Part shown: positions 1 through 5,296 of the stretch, piece after piece
Position numbering within the stretch: the stretch's first letter is position 1
Layout: each line of letters begins with the position of its first letter
Origin: Actinomycetota bacterium
Lineage (GTDB): Bacteria; Actinomycetota; Acidimicrobiia; Acidimicrobiales; AC-14
Direction: 5' to 3'
Assembly (NCBI GenBank): GCA_020200615.1
Contig: JAIVIH010000023.1
Span: forward strand, 1 to 6,022
DNA: 6,022 nt
Notes under the pieces: generated by a model
What the model saw: only the letters and a program-made list of their open reading frames with translations
Database searches by the model: none
Told to the model about the DNA's origin: nothing
Program-made: the position numbers and the translations under genes

Positions 1-135
1 GAAGTGGATGCGTCGGCCCGTCTGTCGTTCTCCCAGGGCGCCCGGGTGGTTCCCGCCGGCCTGGGCCCGGCCGGGCCTCTGGTCGGCGCCGGGGCCGTCG
101 GGTGGCGGGCCGTGGGCGGGGTCCTCGACCTGTGA
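1..135 (+). CDS. C-terminal end of a ROK-family protein (sugar kinase or NagC-like), partial
   Basis: Reading frame 1 is open from the first base to a TGA at 133-135 and gives 44 residues; the start lies outside the window. The segment RVVPAGLGPAGPLVGAG resembles the C-terminal signature of ROK proteins (glucokinases, N-acetylglucosamine kinases and NagC/XylR-type repressors), in which a V-P-A-x-L-G strand-turn is followed by a G-L-I/V-G-A helix that closes the sugar- and ATP-binding fold. If it is a kinase it would phosphorylate glucose or an amino sugar in the cytoplasm. The residues that separate kinases from repressors (the DxGxT phosphate loop, the zinc-binding cysteines and any N-terminal helix-turn-helix) are not in view, so kinase versus regulator cannot be decided. 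The stop codon overlaps the start of the next gene, which implies co-translation. The family call rests on a short stretch and is moderate. Confidence 0.5.
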   Translation, partial: EVDASARLSFSQGARVVPAGLGPAGPLVGAGAVGWRAVGGVLDL

Positions 136-401
136 GCCCCCGATGGATGGCGCGGGTGGTGCTGGCCGTGGCCGTCCGGCCCGGGCTGTGGACCACGGCC
201 CTGAGCCAGATGGGGCGCCTGGCTGTTCCCGGTTGGTGGCGCCGCTGGCCGCCCCTTCCACTGCCCGACCGGGCCTGGCTCGGGTTCCGCCTCCAGACCG
301 CCTACGGCGATCCGAACCACGCCCCCGACCCGGCCGACGTGGTCGACTGGCTCCGCTGGTGCCGCCGGTTCGGGAGCCTGCGCTACCCTCGGGCCCGATG
401 A
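132..401 (+). CDS. Small Trp/Arg-rich protein of unknown function, 89 aa
   Basis: I chose the GTG at 132 because it overlaps the upstream TGA as GTGA, the usual sign of translational coupling, with a G-run at 118-121 as a weak ribosome site. Alternatives are GTG 102, which would overlap the upstream gene more, and ATG 147, which starts at MARVVLAVAVRP. The product is basic and unusually rich in tryptophan (seven or more W). It has a hydrophobic N-terminal stretch (residues 7-16, roughly MARVVLAVAV, too short to be a convincing membrane span), then a proline/tryptophan-rich centre (WWRRWPPLPLPDRAW, about 35-49). Its C-terminal motif is FRLQTAYGDPNHAPDPADVVDWLRWCRR. I recall proteins of this type as small conserved hypotheticals in actinobacteria, but I cannot name a domain or function. 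Regular codon use and the coupled start make it a real gene. No signal peptide or catalytic motif is evident. Confidence 0.72.
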   Translation: MSPRWMARVVLAVAVRPGLWTTALSQMGRLAVPGWWRRWPPLPLPDRAWLGFRLQTAYGDPNHAPDPADVVDWLRWCRRFGSLRYPRAR

Positions 402-410
402 ACCTTCCAC

Positions 411-433
411 CAGCAGGCGCCGGGCGCCATCTG
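411..433 (+). terminator. GC-rich hairpin between the small protein and the HNH gene
   Basis: The arms 411-420 (CAGCAGGCGC) and 424-433 (GCGCCATCTG) pair at 8 of 10 positions around a 3-base CGG loop. The perfect GGCGC/GCGCC core is next to the loop. No T-run follows, so it is not a canonical intrinsic terminator, though actinobacterial terminators often lack one. It could instead be a leader structure for the HNH gene starting at 454. It sits in the only gap (402-453) in this part of the + strand cluster. Confidence 0.35.
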
Positions 434-453
434 CGGTCTCACCGGGGCTGACG

Positions 454-963
454 GTGTCGAAGGCACTTGTCCTCAACGCCACGTACGAGCCGCTGTGCGT
501 CGTTCCCATCCGGCGGGCCGTGATCCTGGTGCTGAAGGAGAAGGCGGAGGTGCTGCACACCGCCGACCGGGTGCTGCGGTCCGAGCGGGCGGCCATTCCC
601 GTGCCCTCCGTCATCCGCCTGACCTACTTCGTGAAGGTCCCGTTCCGGGCTCGTGCCGCCCTCAACCGGCGGGCCGTCTTCGCCCGCGATGGAGGGCGGT
701 GCCAGTACTGCGGGGCCACGGCCGAGAACATCGACCACGTCATCCCCCGGAGCCGGGGCGGGCAGCACATCTGGGAGAACGTGGTGGCCGCCTGCAAGCC
801 GTGCAACACCCGCAAGGAGGACCGCTACCTCAACGAAGTCGGGTTGACCCTCCGCCGGCGCCCCACCGCGCCCAAGGAGCTCACGTGGATCATCGTCGCC
901 GTGGGAACGGTCCATCCCCATTGGGAGCCGTACCTCCAGGGAGCGGCCGCGCTATCCGCGTGA
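454..963 (+). CDS. HNH endonuclease-family protein (McrA-like), 169 aa
   Basis: This is a compact cytoplasmic protein with a zinc-supported HNH (beta-beta-alpha metal) nuclease fold. The first ~70 residues (VLNATYEPLCVVPIRRAVILVLKEKAEVL) are the conserved lead-in seen in a widespread actinobacterial HNH family. The nuclease core follows: CQYC (Cys83, Cys86), then DH at 94-95 with His95 as the likely general base. The IPRSRGG turn comes next, then WEN with Asn109, then CKPCN (Cys114, Cys117, Asn118) and K121. All zinc cysteines and the H-N-N/H positions are present, so the core looks intact. The start is GTG 454, with GGGG at 445-448 as a weak ribosome site, and MSKALVLNATYEPL fits the family's usual beginning. 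The biological role of these lone HNH proteins is not established; no methylase, phage or intein gene lies beside it. The assignment to the fold is firm, the substrate is unknown. Confidence 0.9.
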   Translation: MSKALVLNATYEPLCVVPIRRAVILVLKEKAEVLHTADRVLRSERAAIPVPSVIRLTYFVKVPFRARAALNRRAVFARDGGRCQYCGATAENIDHVIPRSRGGQHIWENVVAACKPCNTRKEDRYLNEVGLTLRRRPTAPKELTWIIVAVGTVHPHWEPYLQGAAALSA

Positions 964-988
964 CAACAAGCAGGAATCTTGCGTCCCC

Positions 989-1750
989 ATGACGAACTAC
1001 TCATTAGCTCGGCCGGGCGTGAGCGTAGGGGGGCTGCACACGCCGGCCGGGGTTGCTGGAGCACCTGCCGGTGCCGGCGGCGTTGGGGACGCCGGCCGCT
1101 GGCAGGTGCGCCGCTTGGCCGGTCCGGCCGGCACCCTGCACCACCGGCCCTGGCCCCGACCCGCTGTCTGCTCAGTCTCGTTCCTCACCGCCGACCGCCC
1201 TGCCCTGATCCTCGGGAGCACGCAGCCGGGGACGGTGGCCGACCCTGACCGCCTGGCGACGGCCGGCGTCGAGCTCGTCCGCCGCCGCAGCGGGGGCGGC
1301 GCCGTGCTGTTGCACCCCGGGAGCGTCGTCTGGGCCGACGTCATGGTGCCCGCGGGCGACCGCCTGTGGTGCACAGACGTGGGTCGAGCGTTCCTCTGGC
1401 TGGGCCGGGTGTGGGCCGAGGCCCTGGCGGCGGTCGGCGTCGATGGCGCCGCCGTCCACACCGGGCCCCTCGTCCGCTCGGAGTGGTCGAATCTCGTGTG
1501 CTTCGCCGGGTTGGGGCCGGGGGAGATCACCCTCGACGGGCGCAAGGTCGTGGGCATGAGCCAGCGCCGGACCCGGGAGGGTGCCCTCTTCCAGTGCGCG
1601 GCCCTGCTCCGGTGGGACGTCGACAGGCTGGCCGGCCTGCTGGGACTCGACGCCTCAGCGGCGGCCGAGCTGGCAGGCGTGGCCACCGGCCTGGACGTGG
1701 CGGCGCCGGTGCTCGAGCAGGCCCTGGTCGACGCCCTGGCCGCTTCCTAG
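989..1750 (+). CDS. Biotin/lipoate A/B protein ligase-family protein; possible LipM-type octanoyltransferase
   Basis: This belongs to the LplA/LipB/BPL superfamily, which moves lipoyl, octanoyl or biotinyl groups onto lysines of carrier domains. Visible motifs are PALILGSTQP (71-80), RRRSGGGAV (98-106, the superfamily's acyl/adenylate-binding signature), VCFAGLGPGE (170-179) and GRKVVGMSQRR with invariant Lys186. There is no separate LplA C-terminal domain, and Cys171 lies 15 residues before Lys186. From memory that is the spacing of the catalytic Cys and Lys in LipM, which transfers octanoate by a Cys thioester, so transferase rather than ATP-dependent ligase is plausible but unproven. ATG 989 has AGGA at 972-975. 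GTG 1019 is also possible: residues 1-10 contain a rare TTA codon (1004-1006), and family-like sequence begins only at Trp38. It follows the HNH gene by 25 bases and converges on ppc. Confidence 0.8.
   Translation: MTNYSLARPGVSVGGLHTPAGVAGAPAGAGGVGDAGRWQVRRLAGPAGTLHHRPWPRPAVCSVSFLTADRPALILGSTQPGTVADPDRLATAGVELVRRRSGGGAVLLHPGSVVWADVMVPAGDRLWCTDVGRAFLWLGRVWAEALAAVGVDGAAVHTGPLVRSEWSNLVCFAGLGPGEITLDGRKVVGMSQRRTREGALFQCAALLRWDVDRLAGLLGLDASAAAELAGVATGLDVAAPVLEQALVDALAAS
1062..1108 (+). repeat. Inverted repeat (hairpin) in the 5' part of the ligase-family gene
   Basis: The outer arms CACCTGCC (1062-1069) and GGCAGGTG (1101-1108) are perfectly complementary. The inner arms GGCGT (1079-1083) and ACGCC (1089-1093) close a 5-base TGGGG loop. 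Between them a few more pairs form with an internal loop. It lies just upstream of where family-like protein sequence begins (Trp38, codon 1100), so it could be a folded mRNA segment affecting translation of this gene. It may also be a by-product of high GC content. Confidence 0.4.
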
Positions 1751-1779
1751 CCGGCGGAGCCCGGTGCCTGCCGCCGCTA
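1748..1779. terminator. Bidirectional hairpin between convergent genes, containing both stop codons
   Basis: The left arm 1748-1757 (TAGCCGGCGG) and right arm 1771-1779 (CCGCCGCTA) form nine base pairs with one bulged C, around a 13-base loop. The left TAG ends the ligase-family gene and the right CTA is the complement of the TAG that ends ppc. Only 26 bases separate the stops. No T-run exists on either side. Placement and symmetry suggest a shared terminator for the two converging transcripts. Confidence 0.55.
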
Positions 1780-4587
1780 CCCGGTGTTGCGGAGGCCGTT
1801 GGCGATCCCGTTGATGGTCAGCAGCAGGGCCCGCAGGAGGTCGGGGTCGGCGCTGCCGCCGCTCTCCCGGAGCCGGGACAGGAGCGAAACTTGGAGGTAG
1901 CTGATGGGATCCAGGTAGGCGTTGCGGACGTCGAGGGTCTGTTGCAGCAGCGGGTGATTGTCCAGCAGGCGTCGCTCGCCGGTCAGCGAGAGGACCTCGG
2001 TGACGGTCCGCTGGTGCTCGTCGGCGATGACGTCGAAGAGGCCGTGCAGCGAGGGGTCGGAGAGGCGCTCGACGTAGCGCCGGGCGATGTCGAGGTCGGT
2101 CTTGAACAGGACCATCTCGACGTTGGACACGAATGTGCGGAAGAAGTGCCACTCCTCGTACATCCCTTTGAGCCGGTCGGACCAGCCCTCGGCCCGGGCC
2201 TGCTCGAGGCCCGATCCGACCCCGAACCAGCCGGGGACGATCTGGCGGGACTGCGTCCAGCCGAACACCCAGGGGATGGCGCGCAGCGAGTCCAGTTCCT
2301 CGATGCGGCTACCCGACCGGCGGATGGGCCGTGACCCGATGTTGAGGGCGGCGAGCTCCTCCACCGGCGTCGACGAGCGGAAGTAGTCCACCAGGCGGGG
2401 GTCCTCGACCAGCTTGCGGTAAGCGCCGTGGGCCGCTCGGGACACCACGTCCATCACCTCGTCCCAGCTCTCGATGACCTCGAGGGGCACGCGGGACTCC
2501 CGGTGCAGCAGGGAGGCCTGGAGGACGGCGGCGGTGGCGAACTCGAGGTTCCTGCGGGCCAGGGCGGGGAGGCCGTACTTGTCGGAGATGACCTCGCCCT
2601 GCTCGGTGATCTTGATCGCGCCGTCGAGGGTCCCGTAGGGCTGGGCCAGGATCGCCTCGCCCGTCGGGCCCCCGCCTCGGCCCACGGTGCCGCCGCGACC
2701 GTGGAACAGCCGCAGCAGGATGTCGTGGCGGCGGGCCGTGTCCCGGAGGGCCCGCTGGGCCCGGTGGATCTCCCAGAGCGATGTGGTGATCCCCGCGTCC
2801 TTGTTGGAGTCGGAGTATCCCAGCATCACTTCCTGCACGTCGCCCCGAAGGGCCACCAGCCTGCGGTAGCCGGGATCGGACAGGAGATCCTCGAGCACGG
2901 GGCCGGCCCGCCGCAGCTCGTCCACGGTCTCGAGGAGGGGGACGAAGCTGATGCGGGCCACGTCGGCGGTGAGGTCGACCAGGCCCACCTCCCGGGCCAG
3001 CACGACGGCCGCCAGCACGTCGTCCGCCCCCCGCGTCATCGACACGATGTAGCTCTCGATGACGTCCTCTCCGAAGAGGTCGAGCGCCTTGCCGATGGTC
3101 TCGAAGAGGCAGAGCATGGCCTTGGCGTCGCCTGCGAGCTGGGTGGCCGGAGACTTCAACGGCCGGGCCGACCGGAGCTCGGCCGCCAGCAGCTCGCGCC
3201 GCTCGTCCCGCGACAGCTCGCCGTACGGGACGCCGGTGACGTGGAGACGGTCGAAGAGGGCGGCCAGGGCCTGGTGGTGGCGGTCGGCGTGCTCCCGGAC
3301 GTCCATGGTGGCCAGGGCCAGACCGAAGGTGGAGGCCACGCGGATGACGCGGTCGAGGCTGCCCTGAGCCACCAGGTCACCCTGATTGTCGGTGAGCGAG
3401 TTCCGCATCACCTCCAGGTCGTCGAGCAGCTCGCCGGTCGACGAGTACTCCAGGCCGGGCCGCGGCGGCGCCCCCTCGGCCAGGCGGTGACGGGTGTTCC
3501 GCAGGCGCTGGAGGATGTACGAGCACTTGAGGCGGTAGGGCTCCTCGGCGTTCAGCCGCCCGAAACGGGCGTGGACCTCGGGCAACACCGACCTGTCCGC
3601 CCTAAGGCTGCTCTTGAGCTCGGGCGAGATGGCGATGACGCGCGTGGAGCTGCTGAGCTTGCTGATCAGCCCCTCGACGGAGACGGTGAGGTCGCGCAGG
3701 GCCAGCGCCCGCTGCTTTCCGAGCACCTCCAGGGTGACGTCGGGGGTCACGGCCGGGTTGCCGTCCCGGTCCCCACCCACCCAGGTGCCGAACCGGACGG
3801 GCCGGGCGCGAGGCGGAAGCGAGACCCCCAGGCGCCCGAGGTGGGCGGCCAGGTCGTCGAGGAGGTCGGGAAGGACGCTGCCGAACAGCTCGTCGAGGTA
3901 GAAGACGACGGACTGGGCCTCCTCGGCCGGAGTGGGCCGCTCCCGGCGCAGCTCGTCCGTCTGCCAGATGAGGTCGACGACCTCGGCCACCTCCCGCTCG
4001 GCCCGCCTCCGGTCGTCCTCGGTGGCACGGGGGTTCGACCGCTGCTCCAGGAGCCCGGCGATCCGCCGCCGCTTGGTCAGGATCGACTGCCGCACCGCTT
4101 CCGTGGGATGGGCGGTCAGGACCAAGCGCAGCTCGAGGCGGCTGAGCACGGCCTCCAGCTCGCTCACCGGAAATCCGGCCCGGGCGATCTCGTCCACTGT
4201 CCGGCCGAGGGGACCTTCGTGCTCGGCCAGCTCCGCTCGCTCGTCGGCTCGGTGGACCTGCTCGGCGATGTTGGCCAGGTGGAAGTAAGCGGAGAAGGCC
4301 CTTACCAGCAGCGTGGCCGTCGGCAGGTCGACGCCCGACAGCTCCTCGTCGAGATCGGCGGCGGTGGAGGGCGAGGAAGAGTCGCGCGTGCCCTTGCTCA
4401 ACGACCGCACCCGCTCGACCAGGTCGAGCAGGCCCTGGCCCTCGTGGCGAACGAGGGTCTCGCCCAGGAGCCCCCCGAGGAGCCGGATGTCGCGGCGCAA
4501 GGCGGCCCCGGCCAGCGACGACGGTTCGGCCGTCGCGTCATGGGGGCCGGCCAGGTCGGAGAAGCCCACAGGTCGGACGTCGGCCAC
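1777..4587 (-). CDS. ppc: Phosphoenolpyruvate carboxylase, 936 aa
   Basis: This cytoplasmic homotetramer-forming enzyme adds bicarbonate to phosphoenolpyruvate to give oxaloacetate and phosphate, refilling the TCA cycle. Family landmarks appear in order: VLTAHPTEAVRQS with catalytic His160; FGTWVGGDRDGNP (266-278); YSDSNKDAG with Lys596; FHGRGGTVGRGGGP with His629, Arg631 and Arg637; GSRPIRR (751-757); WVFGWTQSRQ (773-782); and a C-terminal GLRNTG. The length is within the bacterial range (about 880-970). Lys829 (MVLFK), Arg637 and Asn934 (RNTG) match positions that bind the inhibitor aspartate in the E. coli enzyme, so feedback by aspartate is likely (inference from the family). The plant N-terminal phosphorylation site is absent. 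The start is GTG 4587; no ribosome site precedes it, but a TAGGCT lies 6 bases upstream, fitting a leaderless mRNA. The 3' end meets the ligase-family gene tail to tail. Confidence 0.97.
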   Translation of the reverse strand: MADVRPVGFSDLAGPHDATAEPSSLAGAALRRDIRLLGGLLGETLVRHEGQGLLDLVERVRSLSKGTRDSSSPSTAADLDEELSGVDLPTATLLVRAFSAYFHLANIAEQVHRADERAELAEHEGPLGRTVDEIARAGFPVSELEAVLSRLELRLVLTAHPTEAVRQSILTKRRRIAGLLEQRSNPRATEDDRRRAEREVAEVVDLIWQTDELRRERPTPAEEAQSVVFYLDELFGSVLPDLLDDLAAHLGRLGVSLPPRARPVRFGTWVGGDRDGNPAVTPDVTLEVLGKQRALALRDLTVSVEGLISKLSSSTRVIAISPELKSSLRADRSVLPEVHARFGRLNAEEPYRLKCSYILQRLRNTRHRLAEGAPPRPGLEYSSTGELLDDLEVMRNSLTDNQGDLVAQGSLDRVIRVASTFGLALATMDVREHADRHHQALAALFDRLHVTGVPYGELSRDERRELLAAELRSARPLKSPATQLAGDAKAMLCLFETIGKALDLFGEDVIESYIVSMTRGADDVLAAVVLAREVGLVDLTADVARISFVPLLETVDELRRAGPVLEDLLSDPGYRRLVALRGDVQEVMLGYSDSNKDAGITTSLWEIHRAQRALRDTARRHDILLRLFHGRGGTVGRGGGPTGEAILAQPYGTLDGAIKITEQGEVISDKYGLPALARRNLEFATAAVLQASLLHRESRVPLEVIESWDEVMDVVSRAAHGAYRKLVEDPRLVDYFRSSTPVEELAALNIGSRPIRRSGSRIEELDSLRAIPWVFGWTQSRQIVPGWFGVGSGLEQARAEGWSDRLKGMYEEWHFFRTFVSNVEMVLFKTDLDIARRYVERLSDPSLHGLFDVIADEHQRTVTEVLSLTGERRLLDNHPLLQQTLDVRNAYLDPISYLQVSLLSRLRESGGSADPDLLRALLLTINGIANGLRNTG

Positions 4588-4616
4588 GTGTCAAGCCTAA
4601 GGGGGAAACCTAGGCT
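4588..4616 (+). promoter_or_regulatory. Predicted promoter for the caspase-like gene, leaderless
   Basis: GTGTCA (4588-4593, four of six matches to TTGACA) is separated by exactly 17 bases from TAGGCT (4611-4616), which fits the actinobacterial TANNNT -10 form. The hexamer ends 7 bases before the ATG at 4624, so transcription would begin at or next to the A of the start codon. No Shine-Dalgarno sequence lies at a usable distance from that ATG, in keeping with a leaderless transcript. Confidence 0.55.
4594..4599 (-). promoter_or_regulatory. Predicted -10 element for ppc, leaderless
   Basis: Read on the minus strand this is TAGGCT, followed by six bases (TGACAC) and then the GTG start of ppc at 4587. 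Transcription would start at or beside the start codon. No good -35 hexamer is seen at 17-18 bases upstream (the minus strand there reads GAGGGC), so the promoter may depend on an activator or an alternative sigma factor. It is the mirror copy of the -10 at 4611-4616; the two form an inverted repeat with an 11-base spacer. Confidence 0.45.
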
Positions 4617-4623
4617 GCCCTCC

Positions 4624-5295
4624 ATGGGATCACTCGGAGTGGAATGGGTGCAGAGCTACAACGGGCGGGCGGCCGACGTCGGCAACACCCGGGCGGCGGC
4701 GGAGGGCTTCTACAACACCCTTCTCGGCGTGCGTTCCTTCGACTGGGGGGACGACCTCGCCTGGGACGAAGACTTCGAGCAGAAGGGCCAGGGCTCTCCC
4801 GGTGCCGGTACCGACACAAGCTGGGCCGACAAGGTCGACATTCTCTTCTTCGCCGGGCACGGCTCGGCTCAGGGCCCCTTCTTCGGCACCACCCGTGACA
4901 GCGGCGAGGCGACGCCGGGCGAGGTCCGATGGGGCGACCGGGAGCTCGAGTGGATCGCCTTCCACGCCTGCCAGGTCCTGAACCGCACGAACGTGTTCGA
5001 CCGGTGGTGGGACGCCTTTGCCGGCCTGCACTACATGCTCGGCTTCGACACCAACGCCCGCGACGAGCCCAACCGCGGGAGGTACTTCGCCGAGAAGCTC
5101 AACGCTGGATGGCGGGTCCGGGACGCCTGGATCCACGCCTGCCAGGAGACGGAGGGGGCCGACCGGGAGTGGGCCTACCTGCGGGCCGACGCCGAGGGCA
5201 CCAACACGTTCGACGACCACTGGCACGGGCGAGGCTTCGTGAGCCCCGATCCCGCCAACCCGAGTGTCCTCTTCTACCTCCGGGGGAGCTGCTGA
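4624..5295 (+). CDS. DUF6345-like protein with caspase/CHAT-like His-Cys arrangement, 223 aa
   Basis: This soluble protein has no signal peptide or membrane span. A hydrophobic strand, VDILFFAGHGS, ends in His79. A second strand, WIAFHACQVL, ends in Cys116. A third, LHYMLGFDTNARDE (135-148), is followed by a helix RYFAEKLNAGWRVRDAWIHACQE. Strand-HG, strand-xxC, then 'G..V..F.T..D...FA..L..G..V..AW' is the order seen in clan CD peptidases (caspase, gingipain, CHAT), so His79/Cys116 could be a catalytic dyad. I recall such sequences under DUF6345, of no established function. Acidic residues and tryptophans are frequent in residues 38-52 and 100-130. The ATG at 4624 is preferred because a -10 hexamer lies 7 bases before it and the open frame upstream is only the antisense of ppc. 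It is followed after one base by a coupled partner gene. Peptidase activity is inferred. Confidence 0.8.
   Translation: MGSLGVEWVQSYNGRAADVGNTRAAAEGFYNTLLGVRSFDWGDDLAWDEDFEQKGQGSPGAGTDTSWADKVDILFFAGHGSAQGPFFGTTRDSGEATPGEVRWGDRELEWIAFHACQVLNRTNVFDRWWDAFAGLHYMLGFDTNARDEPNRGRYFAEKLNAGWRVRDAWIHACQETEGADREWAYLRADAEGTNTFDDHWHGRGFVSPDPANPSVLFYLRGSC
4961..5146 (+). repeat. 15-base direct repeat encoding HACQ twice in the caspase-like gene
   Basis: TCCACGCCTGCCAGG occurs exactly at 4961-4975 and again at 5132-5146, 171 bases (57 codons) apart and in the same frame. It encodes the proposed catalytic FHACQ (residues 113-117) and a second IHACQ (170-174) in a predicted helix. TGGATC precedes both copies closely. 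It may be chance plus codon bias. Confidence 0.6.
5282..5288 (+). promoter_or_regulatory. Ribosome binding site of the partner gene
   Basis: GGGGGAG ends 8 bases before ATG 5297 and lies inside the last codons of the caspase-like gene. It contrasts with that gene, which has no ribosome site: the first cistron looks leaderless and the second is led by a Shine-Dalgarno sequence. Confidence 0.55.
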
Positions 5296-5296
5296 C

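Noticed and set aside
411..433. GGCGCC repeats considered as a possible operator or attachment site
   Set aside because: Short self-complementary GC words are expected by chance at this base composition; only a hairpin is supported.
8..451. + strand open frame of 147 codons over the ROK tail and small gene
   Set aside because: Pro/Arg/Gly-rich shadow. The ROK tail in frame 1 and the coupled small protein from GTG 132 explain the region better.
439..921. Minus-strand open frame opposite the HNH gene
   Set aside because: No recognisable motif, and the + strand frame carries an intact HNH core.
1366..2334. + strand open frame of 322 codons overlapping the ligase-family gene and the end of ppc
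   Set aside because: It is in a different frame from the ligase-family gene and then antisense to ppc. The composition is Arg/Gly/Pro-rich without motifs, a high-GC shadow.
2428..4623. Very long + strand open frame running into the caspase-like gene
   Set aside because: It is the antisense of ppc in a GC-rich gene where stops are scarce. Its translation is low-complexity (rich in G, V, E, Q, L) with no domain, while the minus strand gives a perfect PEP carboxylase. Only the part from ATG 4624 is real.
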